From Piezodorus guildinii (lineage: Eukaryota; Arthropoda; Insecta; Hemiptera; Pentatomidae): 64,000 bases of DNA. This document shows positions 1-11,965 of this stretch, piece by piece. Under the pieces are notes generated by a model, which had not been told where the DNA came from, made no database searches, and saw only the letters and a list, made by a program, of their open reading frames with translations. Position 1 is the first letter of the stretch. Each line of letters opens with the position of its first letter. Made by a program: the position numbers and the translations under genes. Where the stretch lies: assembly GCA_023052935.1 (NCBI GenBank), contig CM041292.1:94285169-94349168 (forward strand). Reading direction: 5' to 3'.

Positions 1-1140
1 TTAATTAATCTTATGAACATGAGGTTACGTTTTCAAATAAATATTATGTTGCTTAAATTTATATTTTACTATAGAGAATAGCACCTTAGAAGATAATATT
101 TTAAACAGGATTTAAAATGATTTTGGAAAAGCGTCCTGTAAATATCACATTCCAAGAATTATGCCCTTTTGCCCAAACATCCACTGATATATAATATTGA
201 AATGTTTTAAAAAGAAAAATAAACCTTTTTTTCATTAAATTAAAAGCTAGGAAATTTTCGATAATGAAAATGACGGGTTCATGTAATTAATTATAGCTTG
301 TATATAATCTATATTTTATTAACGCAGCCTAAGTTTTTTACCTATGTTATTTTTTTTAAACACGATATATTTATATTTATTTCTGCACCATGCTATTTTG
401 TTTTTTAATAAATAGTGTTTAAGAGTAAACCCATTTTCATTAAAACTGCATTAGATAGAACGCAGTATCGATCAATTTAATAATAAATGCCGGAGAGTAT
501 ATGGAATAAATTGTTTTTATTTCATTTTTTCAAACTGGCACTGAATCAATCCATTTAATTCAGAATTTCTATAATTTAAAGGTAAACATTAAAATAATGG
601 GGAAAAAAATCGAAAATACAGAACTAGCTTAAGACGTAGCCAAACAGCACACGTTTGAAGACGGTCCCTCAGCGCACGTGCGCAACGATAATTGTTTTCC
701 TTTCGTTATTTATCAAAAACATTTAATAATCAAACAAAATTAACTAACCTGAGTGTTATCCTGTAAATTATTCTTTGGCTATGAGCAAGAGATAGTCTCA
801 TCCTAAGTAACGAACGTCTTGAGCTCCTTCCCTGTCCCGCGAGGTGTCCTTTCCTTCACACCTCTCCCGTTAATCTGGCACGTTTACCTGAAACACATTC
901 ATTGGAGGGGAGCTGCAACCGGTGGTGGGGCGCCAGTTAATAGCTAATTATACGTAATTTTACCCATTTAAATAGTGCGATAATAGATAGAATATTGAAC
1001 AAGTATAAAAACATAATTTTCATCAAACGTAATTGACGAGACATTTCATTAAATAACCAGAATCATCAGATTTCGTTCTATCAATGATATAACTAATAAA
1101 TTCGAATATATAATATATAATTTTAATTTTATTTTTGTGT
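1..1140. other. Intergenic, nothing recognised
   Basis: AT-rich DNA without a convincing reading frame. A GC-richer patch at about 650-930 stands out from its surroundings and may be part of an old repeat, but I cannot match it to anything else in the window. Confidence 0.5.
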
Positions 1141-1262
1141 TTATTCATTTAACGTTACTTTATACTACTGTGGTTAATCGAAGGATACTACACAGGGAAT
1201 CCTAGATTTTGCCTATCCGGGTTTAATTAGGATTTAGATCTTTAAGTAAAACGGAATAGCTA
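1141..1262 (-). repeat. SINE family A, tail segment
   Basis: This segment matches the 3' body and tail of the tRNA-derived SINE seen best at 51,520-51,795. Shared landmarks on the minus strand are a block reading TTAACCACAGTAGTATA and a tail ending AATGAATAAAC. The matching tRNA-like head may be the one at 1,985-2,062, in which case the LINE fragment between them interrupted the SINE. Confidence 0.55.
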
Positions 1263-1284
1263 AAGATTTTTTACAGGTTTAGAT

Positions 1285-1751
1285 AAATAGATAGATAAAT
1301 AGAAAATAATTTTTATTCTGGACCTGGATCCCTACAGAATAACAGGTTTCTACCGTTGAAATATATAATATGTCTGGCCAACAGGCAAGATGAACAAAAT
1401 TAACTAGTAAAATAATCGATGAATTTGTATACAACATAAAATAAAAACAATCTTCAGAAGCTAATTATGATGGACAAAATGAGAAATAAATGAATTGGTT
1501 ACAGAATTTAAATATAAAAGAAAGAAATAAAATTAAATAAATAAAAATAATTAGTAACATTATTCTGGTACTTAATATTCTAAGAATAACATTAGCTTTG
1601 AAATAATAAAGGATCTATATCTGGCCAAGAGTTGATGGAAGATAAACCAATTAAAATAAATAAAAATAATAAATACAATAATAGGAAATGAAATCTTCTA
1701 GTGACCAAATAACAATTTTAAAAAAAAATACTGTAACGATCGAACCAAAGG

Positions 1752-1840
<89 letters not shown>

Positions 1841-1975
1841 AATACAATCAAACTAAAATTATTTCATTGTCAGGCAGCGTCATTTTTGGATGCTAGAAGG
1901 TTGTGGAAAAGAAGGAATTTGAATGTGGGGAGGGAGAGAGCATGACGGATGTTTGATGGAAGGGAATTCCATAAA
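1285..1975 (-). mobile_element. LINE 3' end (CR1/Jockey-like), C-terminus plus 3' UTR
   Basis: On the minus strand the reverse-transcriptase C-terminal hallmark LWNSLPSNIRHA can be read near 1,975-1,940, followed by TFKFLLFHNLL and a stop near 1,877. The 3' UTR continues to about 1,285 and contains CTGTTGGCCAGACATA, also present downstream of the LINE fragment at 7,582-8,075 on the plus strand. The two are therefore copies of one family. A poly(A)/(TA)n microsatellite at 1,752-1,838 lies inside the UTR. Only the 3' end is present, as expected for 5'-truncated LINE insertions. Confidence 0.65.
1752..1838. repeat. Poly(A) plus (TA)n microsatellite
   Basis: About 33 A residues are followed by about 27 TA dinucleotides. 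Reading frames of lysine and tyrosine/isoleucine runs across it are artefacts of the repeat. Confidence 0.95.
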
Positions 1976-1984
1976 CTAGTAGAC

Positions 1985-2062
1985 CGGGCCAGAAAGGTTT
2001 AAACTTGCGACCTTGAGCAAAGAAAGCTTTTATGCTTCCCACTACACTACAGGTGTCACCAT
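1985..2062 (-). repeat. SINE family A, tRNA-like head
   Basis: The minus strand begins with a tRNA-like head having an A-box-like TGTAGTGTAGTGG and a degenerate B box GTTTAAACC, resembling the head of the 51,520-51,795 SINE. The LINE 3' fragment follows directly, so this head is separated from its probable tail at 1,141-1,262. Confidence 0.5.
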
Positions 2063-2153
2063 TTATTTTATTTAAAGCACTAAATGAATATGTAATTTCA
2101 TACATACGTTTATATTCGATAAGGAAAAGATTGAAAATATAAAAATACATCTG

Positions 2154-2212
2154 TTTATTCATTTAACGTCACTTTATACTGCTGTAGCTAAGTTCATTCG
2201 GGCGTGATAATG
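2154..2212 (-). repeat. SINE family A, second tail fragment
   Basis: This repeats the AATGAATAAAC tail and the TAGC-CAGCAGTATA-like block of the family A SINE on the minus strand. No head is attached. Confidence 0.45.
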
Positions 2213-2287
2213 TTGATATTTATCGCCCTAAGACCCCTCCCCTACCCTACCTATAAGTTCATTTATTTAAGATAAGACATTATATGT

Positions 2288-2289
2288 GA

Positions 2290-2325
<36 letters not shown>
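2288..2325. repeat. (TA)n microsatellite
   Basis: A simple TA repeat lies at the left edge of the Tc1-like remnant and may have replaced that element's left terminal repeat. Confidence 0.9.
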
Positions 2326-2329
<4 letters not shown>

Positions 2330-2369
2330 ATTATATATTAGTGTTGAAGGAGTGAGAAAAATATAACAA

Positions 2370-3528
2370 AAAGGTAAACAAACCCTGACATTAGCTATAG
2401 ATCTCGTTCTGGACGTCCAAGAGTTACTACAACAAAGGAAAATCAACTTGGTGTGCGTCTTTGCAAAAAAAATCCAGAAATCCTAGCGAAGGAAATTCAA
2501 AAACAATTACAATGATGGTTATACGATCTCCCAAACGAAGACATCTTCATAATGCAAAATTAAGAGGACATGTAGCTCGAAAGAAACCCTTGTTATCCAA
2601 TGTTCACAAAAAAAGACGACTCAAGTTTGCGTTAAACTTTTGGCAAAAAGTTATTTTTAGTGACGAATCAAAGTTTGTAAATAATCAAAGTAAAAGTGTA
2701 TAGTCAAACTGCATGGAAAATGTTAACGTAAAACAATTTAGAGATCTAATTCAGATAATCCATATGATTAAAAATATTTAAGATCAACTATAAAATACGG
2801 AGGTGTTCGAGTAGATAGTGTGGGGATGTTTTTCTTGGTTCGGTAGGGGACAATTACATGTGATTAGTAATATAATGACTGTTCTTGTGTACTGCAATAT
2901 CTTAAGGAATAATTTACTAAAGTCTGTTAGGGCTATGAGATTAAATCAGGAGTTCATATTCCAACAACATAATAACTCAGCTTACATAACTATGCAATAT
3001 TTTAGAAAAAATAAGATAAAACACTTAGATTGGACGTCTATTTCACCACATCTTAATCCTATAGAGCATTTGTGGGACGAAATGAAGCGTAGGATTCCTT
3101 TAACTTCAAGGAGCATTCGAAAATGAGATGTTGAATGTATGGTCGAATATGCCTAAACATATTTTGCAAAAACTGGTAGAATCCATGCAGCGAAGAATTA
3201 GGGCAGTAATCGAGTATAACGGCGGACACACAAAGTACTAATACTAAACAATAAAAGTTGTTTAGTTAAATTTTTTCTAAAAAATAAAAAAAAATATAAA
3301 TAGATATTTCAACTAACTTTTGGCGATAAAAATTTGGAGGAATAACTACATTATTGTTTTTATATAGAAAATATAGTTGAATATAATTGTAATGTTCATG
3401 TTACATAAAAATATAAATATTTTTCTGTCAAATACAATACATATGTTTATGAATAATTAAGTGTATTTATTGTATTGGGCTAATTAACTTTTTATTTGAA
3501 TATTTCAACTAACTTTTGGAGGGCACTG
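2370..3528 (+). mobile_element. Tc1-like DNA transposon, degenerate
   Basis: Remnants of a DD34E transposase are readable in several frames. They include an HTH-linker region (SRSGRPRVTT), a first catalytic segment ending KVIFSDESKF near 2,645-2,690, VWGCFSWFGRGQL at 2,818, an N-rich segment FQQHNNSAY where the second catalytic Asp normally lies (here it reads N), and HLNPIEHLWDEMKRRI with the third residue, Glu, near 3,075. Stops and frameshifts break it. The right end reads GGAGGGCACTG followed by TA. A related AACTAACTTTTGG motif at about 3,308 is an internal direct repeat, as in IR/DR elements. The left terminal repeat is not found. Confidence 0.8.
2461..3126 (+). pseudogene. Tc1-like transposase remnant
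   Basis: Two open segments (2,461-2,703 and 2,818-3,126) carry the middle and C-terminal parts of a Tc1-family transposase. The first holds the D of FSDESKF, the second the E of HLWDEMK. The frame is interrupted between them and the second Asp is replaced in QQHNNSAY, so the copy should be inactive. Confidence 0.75.
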
Positions 3529-3540
3529 TATATATATATA

Positions 3541-4395
3541 AATGAAATGAAAAGAAATTTTATTCTGGGACAGCTAGTCCATAGCTAGTACATTATATAA
3601 ATATACAATAAAATATTTAAATTCTGACTATATAAATTTTAACAACATGGTATCAAATTATATAGCATATGGTATATACATGCATGCACACACACACATA
3701 TATACACACACACATTCATTTATATACCTACATATTTATACACACATTCACAAACACTAACACATATATATACATATACAAGGTCATATTATTACCTCAA
3801 AGAAATACAAATATTAAAACAAAAAATAGAGAAAATTAAGATAAAAATAAAGAGACCAAATAATTAAGTTTATAAAGACACGGAAGATTGATGTTCAAGG
3901 AGATGCATAAATAGGTGATGTTTGAAGAAAGTTAAGGATTGGTTGGCATGTATACGAGAAGACATGGGTAAGGAATCCGAAAATGAAGATGCACGTTTGA
4001 CAAAGGATTTCTTAAAGGAAGCAGTTCTGTGAGATGGAATGAGCAGGTTCGAGGGCTGGTACCTTGTGTTGATAGAGTGGACAGAGGAGAGGGGGGGTGA
4101 ACATATTGTAGATATAGATGGGTTTCTTGGTTCTGAAGGATTGGTAAAGGTAAATTCCTAGGAAGTATTGCCGTCGGAATTTTTGGTAAAGCCACTTCAA
4201 CTCGGCATACCAGGTGAGGAACTGAGAGCGCCAGGGAATTCCGAAGATGAATCAGTTCAACAGTCTCTTCAGCCTCATCTCAAGCGTCTCGTACATATAC
4301 ATATACATATAAAACAAATATGTGAAATCTTTAGTTATGCCGTACCTCGGAGGAAAAACGTGGTCCCGATCCTGAGCAACTTTGCACATACTCGG
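3541..4395 (-). mobile_element. LINE 3' end (CR1/Jockey-like), second subfamily
   Basis: On the minus strand a C-terminal reverse-transcriptase tail is readable as LLIPSHRTASFKKSF, then RASSFSDSLP and FFKHHLFMHLLEHQ, ending at a stop near 3,870. This pattern (VPSHRTSSFQKSF...WNSLP...FK) is typical of LINE C-termini. Upstream minus-strand sequence up to about 4,395 may belong to the same element. The 3' UTR runs down to about 3,541 through a CA/TA-rich stretch. Frameshifts are evident because the signal moves between frames. Confidence 0.6.
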
Positions 4396-4490
4396 TAAAG
4401 ATTCCTATCCTAATTAAATCTGGATTGGTAAAATTTAGAACATCCACTGTAGCATCCTCCAATTAGCCGCAGCAGCACAGAGTGGCCTTA
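4395..4490 (+). repeat. SINE family A, tail fragment
   Basis: In plus orientation this matches the family tail: CCTAATTAAATC, then CCACTGTAGCATC, then a segment ending AATAAAC. It lies opposite in orientation to the interrupted SINE just to its right. Confidence 0.5.
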
Positions 4491-4649
4491 AATCAATAAA
4501 CAATAACAAATATGTTTAATTATATTTATGACTGTATTAAAATAAGGTACGTTCTGTGTATTCATTATGTAGAACAATAAGGTGTTAATTCAAATGTGTA
4601 AAAAAATTTGTTAATATTTTAATGATAATAACCAAGGACTATAGCACCT

Positions 4650-5345
4650 ATTCCAATACCCTAACCCCCACTGTTGTAGATAACCGGACGATGCTATAAC
4701 AAAAACATTGGTGGACCCAAAATTTTGCCTATACAGGTTTAATTAGGATATACGGAGTTGAGCTTTGGGGCTCTACGAAACCATCAAATTCTTCCCGTAT
4801 TCAATCCTTACAATCCAAAATCCTTCGAAAAATCCTCAATGCTCCTTACATTGTCACAAATAAACTCATCCATAAAGACCTTAACATCCCATATGTTGTT
4901 GATTTGGCCCGAACCAGGTACCAATCCTTTCATGACAAACTCCACTCCCACTCTAATCCTCTAGTTTCAATCCTTGCTTCCTCTTCAATTCCTGACAATC
5001 CTACGAGGCGCCAGAAAAGAAGATGGCCTCGAGACCTTCTAGTTTAGTTACTTAGTGGAGTGATGCCAATGGGCATTTTCTCTTCATGTTTTTTTTCATG
5101 TATTTTATCATTACCAACATATTTACTTGTTGTATTACAAAATACAGTTGTAAATTTCAATGAAAATATTAAAAAAAAAAAAAAATTAGGATAATGATCT
5201 TCAACGAGTACCTGACATCACACCATTTCACGTTCCCTCCACAGGACTGCAAAACCAAGGATTTTTTACTCCCTTTAAAAAATCCTAGATCCATCTACCA
5301 GGTTTGACCCTATTACCTTGGGCATTATGAGAGCCACTACATCAA
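4650..5345 (-). repeat. SINE family A copy split by a LINE insertion
   Basis: The minus-strand SINE head and body lie at about 5,186-5,345 and its tail at about 4,650-4,750. A block at 5,210-5,300 (GTACCTGACAT..., CCAAGGATTTTTTACT, ATCCTAGATCCATCT) matches 51,613-51,720. The two halves are separated by the LINE fragment at 4,751-5,185 and share AATTAGGATA at the junctions, which reads as a target-site duplication. Confidence 0.65.
4751..5185 (+). mobile_element. Jockey-like LINE 3' end with poly(A), inserted in a SINE
   Basis: A continuous frame of 99 codons including the stop (4,751-5,047) begins YGVELWGSTKPSN, continues through LRKILNAPYIVTN and HKDLNIPYV, and ends RRWPRDLLV. This is the characteristic C-terminus of Jockey-type reverse transcriptases. 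A short 3' UTR and a poly(A) stretch end at about 5,185. AATTAGGATA on both sides (4,741-4,750 and 5,184-5,195) is the likely target-site duplication. The element is strongly 5'-truncated. Confidence 0.75.
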
Positions 5346-5399
5346 AAATGACCCTCCTGAAAAATACCCTTAAAAAACATGAGATAAACTAATGTGGTA

Positions 5400-6154
5400 C
5401 AAATAAGAGCTCAAGAGGACGTGTTAGGAATTCGGACTAGAATATTCAAGTAAGAAGGTAACCTTGTACTAAAAGACGTAATGTTTTGAATAATTTTGGC
5501 TTACACTGTATTCTTAGAGTTATACGGGTGCAAACAGTCGACGCAAGATAAATACAATTCAATGACAGTCCGATCTTTTTAACAGAAAAATCGAAAATTA
5601 AAACAAAGGAGAAAAATACGAAATAATCGAGCTGAACAATAATTAGTTTGATAAAATTTACTTATTTAAAAAATATTTTTTATTAAAAAATTACTTTCTT
5701 TTTCTACATCTGTGAAATCCACTATGATAATCTCTCTGAATTATGCTAAAATATGGGTACAATTAACCAGTTTTACAAACATTGTTAAAAAACTTACAAT
5801 ATTCACGATTTGAGTTGTCTATCACTTCTAATCTTTGTATAATTTTAGGTAAAAATATGAATTTATCTCATAAACTTTATATCTTGGAGAATTGAGTTCA
5901 TCCCCACTTTTTTACGGTCAACGACTTGACAGTTTGTCATTGTGATCACTTTTGTTATTATTATTATGTTATTGATTTTATTGGCTCGTCATTTATCAGA
6001 CATTTTATGTTTCGTTCACTTCATATTACAGTGCATGTTGAACAACAAACAAACAAATCTTGAACTAAGCGCCTGAGGAAAATAAGAATTATCGGTGCAA
6101 GAATTGAATGGAAAATTATTAAAAACAAATATATATATTCCTAGCATCCTGCTG

Positions 6155-6233
<79 letters not shown>

Positions 6234-6385
6234 GAAAAATTCTTTAAAAATAAATAAAAGTAAAATTCGCTGTGAAGTTTATCACTTTCTTTCCGTTACC
6301 AGAAGTTAAAAACGTTAGATTGTAAAGTGATTATATATAGATAATCGATATATAGATTATATATAGATATATAGATTATATATAT

Positions 6386-6429
<44 letters not shown>

Positions 6430-7570
6430 TTTATATAATTGTTTTTATTATTAATAAACCAAATATATACGTATAAATATCTCCTGATGAACATTGCTCC
6501 GACAATTAAGCAGGAAGATAGAGAGCAAAAATTGTCTTCTTAGATTAAATACTTTATTTTGTTTAGTTCTTCTCCAAATTTTGGATATTGTGAAAACCTA
6601 CTTCAAATTGCGAATAATTAAAAGAAAAAATCCAAGATATTAATTCTTACATGAAGACGTCGGTGAACTGTTTCGATAATCTTTTTTCTAGGTATTTTTT
6701 TCAAATATTTATCTCTTGAATTATTTTATAATATCCTATTGAATGATTGATTTATTGGTAAACAATGGGTATCATTTTAATAAATCAAAATACTATTTCT
6801 TACAAGTATATTTTCAGATATGGACACCTTCATGTATCTATCAATTTATATATATATATATATAATATAAATATTAATAATTTTTTACATATATATACAC
6901 AACAATTTTTATGATACATAATTGACTCACCTTACAGCAGCCAAAAACAGGTACAATATTGAAACAAAAGAACTCCAGTTGATGACTCCTATAAAGTTTC
7001 CTGACCCCTCTGTGTAGCATAGACCTATGCTAAATATACCTCAGACAGTGAGATCTATATATAATGTCCTTTTGGAGTATATCCTGGAGAGAAAAAAATA
7101 TCGACTTTCATCAGTTATATTTAATACGTTTAATTTTATTTTTGAAATAATACTTCTGTTTTCATTCAAAAGATTGACTGAAAAAATTACATAAAAATTT
7201 GGTAGATACATTGGAATTTTTAAGGGATTCAAATTTTAAATGTAATGTCCTGAAATTTAGGATTTTTACAATTAATACTATTTTTTATTGCTTTAAAAAT
7301 ATTTGGCTATCAAGAGTTCGCCTTTTTTCTTCAGTGCACATTTTTATGATTAAAAGTCTTGTTCTATGTCGATTTTCATGAATTTTGTAAACCAAATATG
7401 TCTACCTCATACATAGTTTAAAATACTGAACAGAATATTTAAGTCACAAATGGTAAAAAGTCTACTGCACACGACTCACGACTTTCAATTACCTCCAATG
7501 TTTAAATCAATTTAAGAACTTTTAAATAAAGTTAGAGATGAATAAGGTAAATGATTTTATTGAATTTCGT
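5400..7570. other. Intergenic AT-rich DNA with microsatellites
   Basis: I see no gene. The stretch contains a long A-run plus (TA)n at about 6,155-6,229 and further TA-rich simple sequence at 6,330-6,425 and 6,845-6,865. Open frames here are short and lack recognisable protein character. Confidence 0.6.
6155..6229. repeat. Poly(A) plus (TA)n microsatellite
   Basis: About 49 A residues are followed by about 13 TA units. The arrangement is the same as at 1,752-1,838, so it may mark the tail of an old retroelement insertion. Confidence 0.9.
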
Positions 7571-7581
7571 TAAAAAGATGT

Positions 7582-8075
7582 ATGTACTTTCCCCAATCTG
7601 ACCTTTACGTTCCTATCCACAAAACTAAAACTTTTGATCATTCCCTTATTATCCACTCTACTACCCTCTGGAATTCTCGACCTACCCATATTCGCCATGC
7701 TGCTTCCCTATCCTCATTCCAATCCCAACACCTTCTGACGCTTAACAATCATGATATTTCAATTATAATTATTAAATTTTAAATGAATAAAATAAGTAAA
7801 AGCCAACTGTTTAGATGTATGGTATGTATTGTTTGTCAATTCATTTATTTTTCATTCGGTTCAACACAATCGTTTTCGGAAGATTTTATTTTATAATATT
7901 TCTTCTTCTTTCTTATCTCATTATTGTAAATAATAACTATGATATTTTTTTCTGTTGGCCAGACATATTATATTATTTTATATTTCAATGTACAACTTTT
8001 AATTCTTAAGGGACTCAGTCACAGAATATGTTTTTTTCTATTCTATTCTTTTTTATTCTATTTCATTAAATAACC
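7582..8075 (+). mobile_element. LINE 3' end, same family as 1,285-1,975
   Basis: The frame 7,582-7,782 reads FDHSLIIHSTTLWNSRPTHI and RHAASLSSFQSQHLL, the C-terminal signature of CR1/Jockey-like reverse transcriptases, and ends in a stop. The 3' UTR contains CTGTTGGCCAGACATA near 7,955, shared with the minus-strand copy near the window start. A TTCTA-rich tail follows near 8,030-8,075. The first methionine is not the real start; this is a truncated C-terminus. Confidence 0.65.
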
Positions 8076-8179
8076 TATTATATAATTATGTACAAGAATC
8101 AATTTGTTTTATTCGGTTCTCATTACTCTCCATTACCTTTTACGATTTTTTGTATAAGATGATATTTTTTCTAAACTCT

Positions 8180-8520
8180 CCTTAGCTTTCCAACTGTATA
8201 TTATACATCTAAATTACTGTTCTTAGGTTCAAAACCAAAAATAAAATTATATAAAAACTATGTTTGCTCTTTTCTCCGTTAGTTAAATATCAACTTCGTT
8301 TGAGTTTATATTTACCTGTTTTTTATAAACGCTAACAAGATGATATGGTTCATTTTTTTGAATCTACAAAATTAAAGTTACTTTTTTAGAAAATTTGATT
8401 TAAAGTACTTTAGAAAAAGAAAATTTAAAATATCATAATTTAAGCCCTGTCAGACTATTTCAATGAGAATCAAAAACCATAGAATAAGATGCAGGCATTA
8501 CAATATTACATAATGATAAT
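8180..8520 (-). repeat. Dispersed repeat family D, copy 1
   Basis: On the minus strand this resembles parts of the plus-strand repeat at 32,757-33,720. Shared blocks include a CCCTGTCAGACTATTTCAAT-type segment near 8,450, AGTACTTTAGA, and a TTAGCTTTCCAACTGTATA segment near 8,185. Family D has no recognised coding capacity; I take it to be a non-autonomous element. Confidence 0.5.
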
Positions 8521-8524
8521 TAAT

Positions 8525-9880
8525 AAATAAGTTTGGCAAACCAGTTTTTCGAATGAAGAACCACTTGTTAAGTTCCAAATGTGATCCACACCTTAGATGA
8601 AGAGGTTGAATTAGAAATATTATTAATTTTAAATGGTTTAAAATGTTTGCAGCTGTTTGCTTACTAGGATAGAGATTTTGTTGACGTGGCTAACTCATCG
8701 AATTACATCCTTCTGTTTTCCATAAGGCACTTCTCTAATAATTAATCTAAACATTTTCAACCACGTGAAGGGGTTTTTATACAGAAAAACACAGCACTTC
8801 ATCAAATGCCATCGCTTTTCGCTACGACATAAAATAATAAACAGTCATTAAAAAAAAAAAAAAAAAAAATTATAAGAGAGCATTATTTGAGTTAGTTACC
8901 TTAGATATATATAAAATACATCATTGTAAAAATACAGTTTTCTTTTAAAAATGTAAATGTAGTTCAATACTTACCTCTTTGAGAAGGATTATCGATTCCC
9001 TCACGACGCTTCCGAGCCCTGTCTTCAGCAGCGGTTGTTAGAACTCGATCTGGTTTCATGGTTGACACCTAACGACTCCACTTACCATAGAAATGACCTT
9101 TGTAAGGTCTGGCGCTCATACCAGAAGAGATAGTCCAGAGAGGTCCACCTGCACTTCGTAATAAGTACTTGAACAAGCTTAAGGCAAAGCCATATATGTA
9201 CGACCTCGGTCTTAAAAAGGAAAGCAAAAGAATGATCGTAATTCAAGACGAAGCAAATATGGAGAATAGGTCACCCTTTTGTAAAGGAACGTCTTAACGA
9301 ATATATAATAATTTCCAAGAAAAGATACCCAAAAGTTGAAGGATCTCTGATGGGAACTAATTCGTCAGGGAGGGGGAATAAAACTTCCGATGTTCTATAG
9401 ACCAAAGTTTTCTCTCTCTGAAATGAATGGGATGGGGAAAAACCTATGTGTAGCACCAATTCATATAAGGGATACGAGGGCAAGAGAACCGCTGATACAC
9501 TGTTCAGTGTATACATACATGAGGACATGAGGTGGAACGCTACGTCACATCGCTGCTGTTTGACTTATCTTCTGCCCTCAATAGCGTTTAGTAGTTTCTC
9601 ACACTTCAGCAGTAGTAAGAAATATTGAGCCTTATAAATTATATTTTGTTCAAAAGTTGCAGAATGCCCGCTTGTAACACGCGGATCATTCATTTGATTG
9701 AACTTCATTTGAGGGTGTTAGGTAGAAGTTTAATTATCTTACAGTTGGGCTACCTGTCATTTGCAGTGGCCCTATCGCCTTGATCGACCTTAGCCAAAGA
9801 ACCTGCTGATGTAATTAGGTATAGAAAACATACAGACCGCTAGGGTGAATCCCTCAACGTTTTTTTCTCTTGGAGGAAAA
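8525..9880. other. Unrecognised, GC-richer non-coding stretch
   Basis: From about 8,980 to 9,850 the composition is richer in GC than the flanks and short frames occur, but none shows a recognisable domain. It lies just upstream of an RNase H LINE fragment on the same strand and could be earlier parts of that element in decayed form. That link is only positional. Confidence 0.35.
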
Positions 9881-9939
9881 CATCACGTCCAAGTAATGTT
9901 GGTATTATACCAGGAATAACCAGCAAGGAAAGCAAGCTG

Positions 9940-10660
9940 AGATAAGAGCTATCAGCCAAGACCACATCAATAGAGATTACCCAAGCCATGAATGGACACG
10001 AATATATACGGATGGCTCAGCAACTGAACCAATCAACGATGGTGGCGCTGGCATATATATTGAATTTCCTGAAGGGAGTACCATTCCAGAAGAGTCAACC
10101 ATCCCAACAGGCCAACTACCAGGGGCAATAAAAAAGCAGATAAATTGGCAAAGGCTGGAACCTTCAACAACAAATAGATTCATTCCCATCTTTCACTGGA
10201 CGAGGCAAAAATGCAAGTCATGATATTCAGACCCAGGACCAACCACTGACAACAGACTGAATACTCATTTTAACAGTCCTATGTGTACTTGCGGTGATAA
10301 AGAGCAAACTACTGAGCACCTCCTTCAAAGCTGTGCCTTTTTCGATGAAGCGAGGAGGAAGATTTGGCCTGAGCCGGATTCATTGGAATCCAAACTAAGG
10401 GACTCTGGATGACTTCAGAAGGACTACCGATTCCCTTCTATTACTGTCAAAGGATTAGGGTTTGACAGGAGGAACGAGGAAGAAGAACTTCCATGGTCTT
10501 GAATACTCAGAATATGACCGCACATCGAGGAACGATTGTGGGTATTCTGAGGTATGCGTCTGCCCGGATATCTCGCATCCACATAAGGAATAGGCTTATC
10601 CGAGTCTATCCCTTAAGGCTAATGAGGTCTGCCTTAGCGGGAGAGATATAATAAAACCTA
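9940..10660 (+). mobile_element. LINE fragment with RNase H domain, decayed
   Basis: From about 9,961 the plus strand reads EWTRIYTDGSATEP and GGAGIYIEFP, the first strand and catalytic Asp region of a retroelement RNase H. A deletion then removes the core. In a shifted frame KKADKLAKAGT appears, followed by SPMCTCGDKEQTTEHLLQSC and RRKIWPEPDSLESKL, a C-terminal zinc-finger-like Cys/His segment often found after RNase H in non-LTR elements. Frameshifts and stops show it is dead. Confidence 0.7.
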
Positions 10661-10669
10661 TGTTCAGTA

Positions 10670-11965
10670 CAAAGGAAAATAGCTTTAAAGAAAAAACATT
10701 CTTTCTTGAGAGAGATCTTTCATGGAAGGTCATCAGATATAGAAGACTTCGAAATAGATGAAAGGCGAATCGAGAACTGCCAATTATTTATTTTTTTTTA
10801 TTGATATTTTGCATGTTCATGATTACAACTATTTTCACTAATGCTCAAAAACATAGAAACTGTAAAACGTAATCCAGAAAAAAACAGCTTCAGAAGACCT
10901 TTATCCTAACCTATTTGAATTAGACGTTTAATTCTCATCAGCAGGGTTTAATACATTTATTGTTATGGAGATGCTGTGAACTACAATAGTTACACTTCCT
11001 CATCTAGTTCGAGGAAGATTTTAATGAGCATTAAATATTTTCTCTCAAGGCTTATAGAAAAGTATTTTAGATAAATGACCCCTATTAAACTTCCGAATAC
11101 CCCAATTTAAGTATATTTTTTTCTTCAATAAATAGAATTCATGTTACTAGACATTATGTTTATATTTTATATCAAAATAGGAAACTAACGGGCTGGGTTC
11201 AGAATGTTGTGTGGACATAGAAGAAGGCAATATATCTAATATTAAAAGTGCTCTTAAGAATGAAAAAACAAATATACATAGGATCATGCTACAAAGTGAA
11301 AATCTAGTTACAAGTTTTGTTGAACTATAAGATTCAAAACTCATGAAACCATTAGAAAATTTAAAAAAAAATAGGATTTGTTCTTCCCCTGTACGCCTGT
11401 GGGACGTAACTGCTTACAAAGAAGAATCCCAATAGTGTCTCACAGACTGCGGCCGTGACCTCGACGATTCCTACATACCTTTCAGCCCTGCAGCCTACGG
11501 CTCCATTCAACTTTCTACTTCACCCTGCAAAGATTCTCATTTTATTGCACTCCATAAGATAAGTTTCAAATATGGGTCAATCCATTCGAAATCGTCCAGA
11601 CCTTGTCGCTCGGGATTTTTGATTTTCATGATTTTTTGACCGGTTATTCTCTATTTTTTCCTGAATATTAAACCGTAAATAAAATATTTTCCTGGCTAAT
11701 ACTTTTAGCGTTGCAGGCGTTATAAGTCAGCTTCGCGGCTAAATTCATGTGTTGGGAAAATCTTTCTAATTCTTGTACTATTGTCGATATCAAAACAAAC
11801 AAAATCTAACAATAAGGTAAGGAAATGTTTTGTATTTTTTGTCCCCACAATCCATTAGCTAAATAGTGAAGAAAGTGGTTTAAAAAATTCTGGAATATGA
11901 ATCAAAAACGAGACTAGAGTATATAAAAGAAAAGAGACTCACCCTTGATTATTTTTTCCTATATA
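10670..11965. other. Intergenic, nothing recognised
   Basis: There is no gene I can support. The stretch 11,380-11,520 is less AT-rich. 11,575-11,960 flanks the mariner insertion and resembles an older non-coding repeat. Confidence 0.5.

Noticed and set aside
1651..1945. Frames of Lys, Phe and Tyr/Ile runs on both strands
   Set aside because: They are products of the poly(A)/(TA)n repeat inside a LINE 3' UTR.
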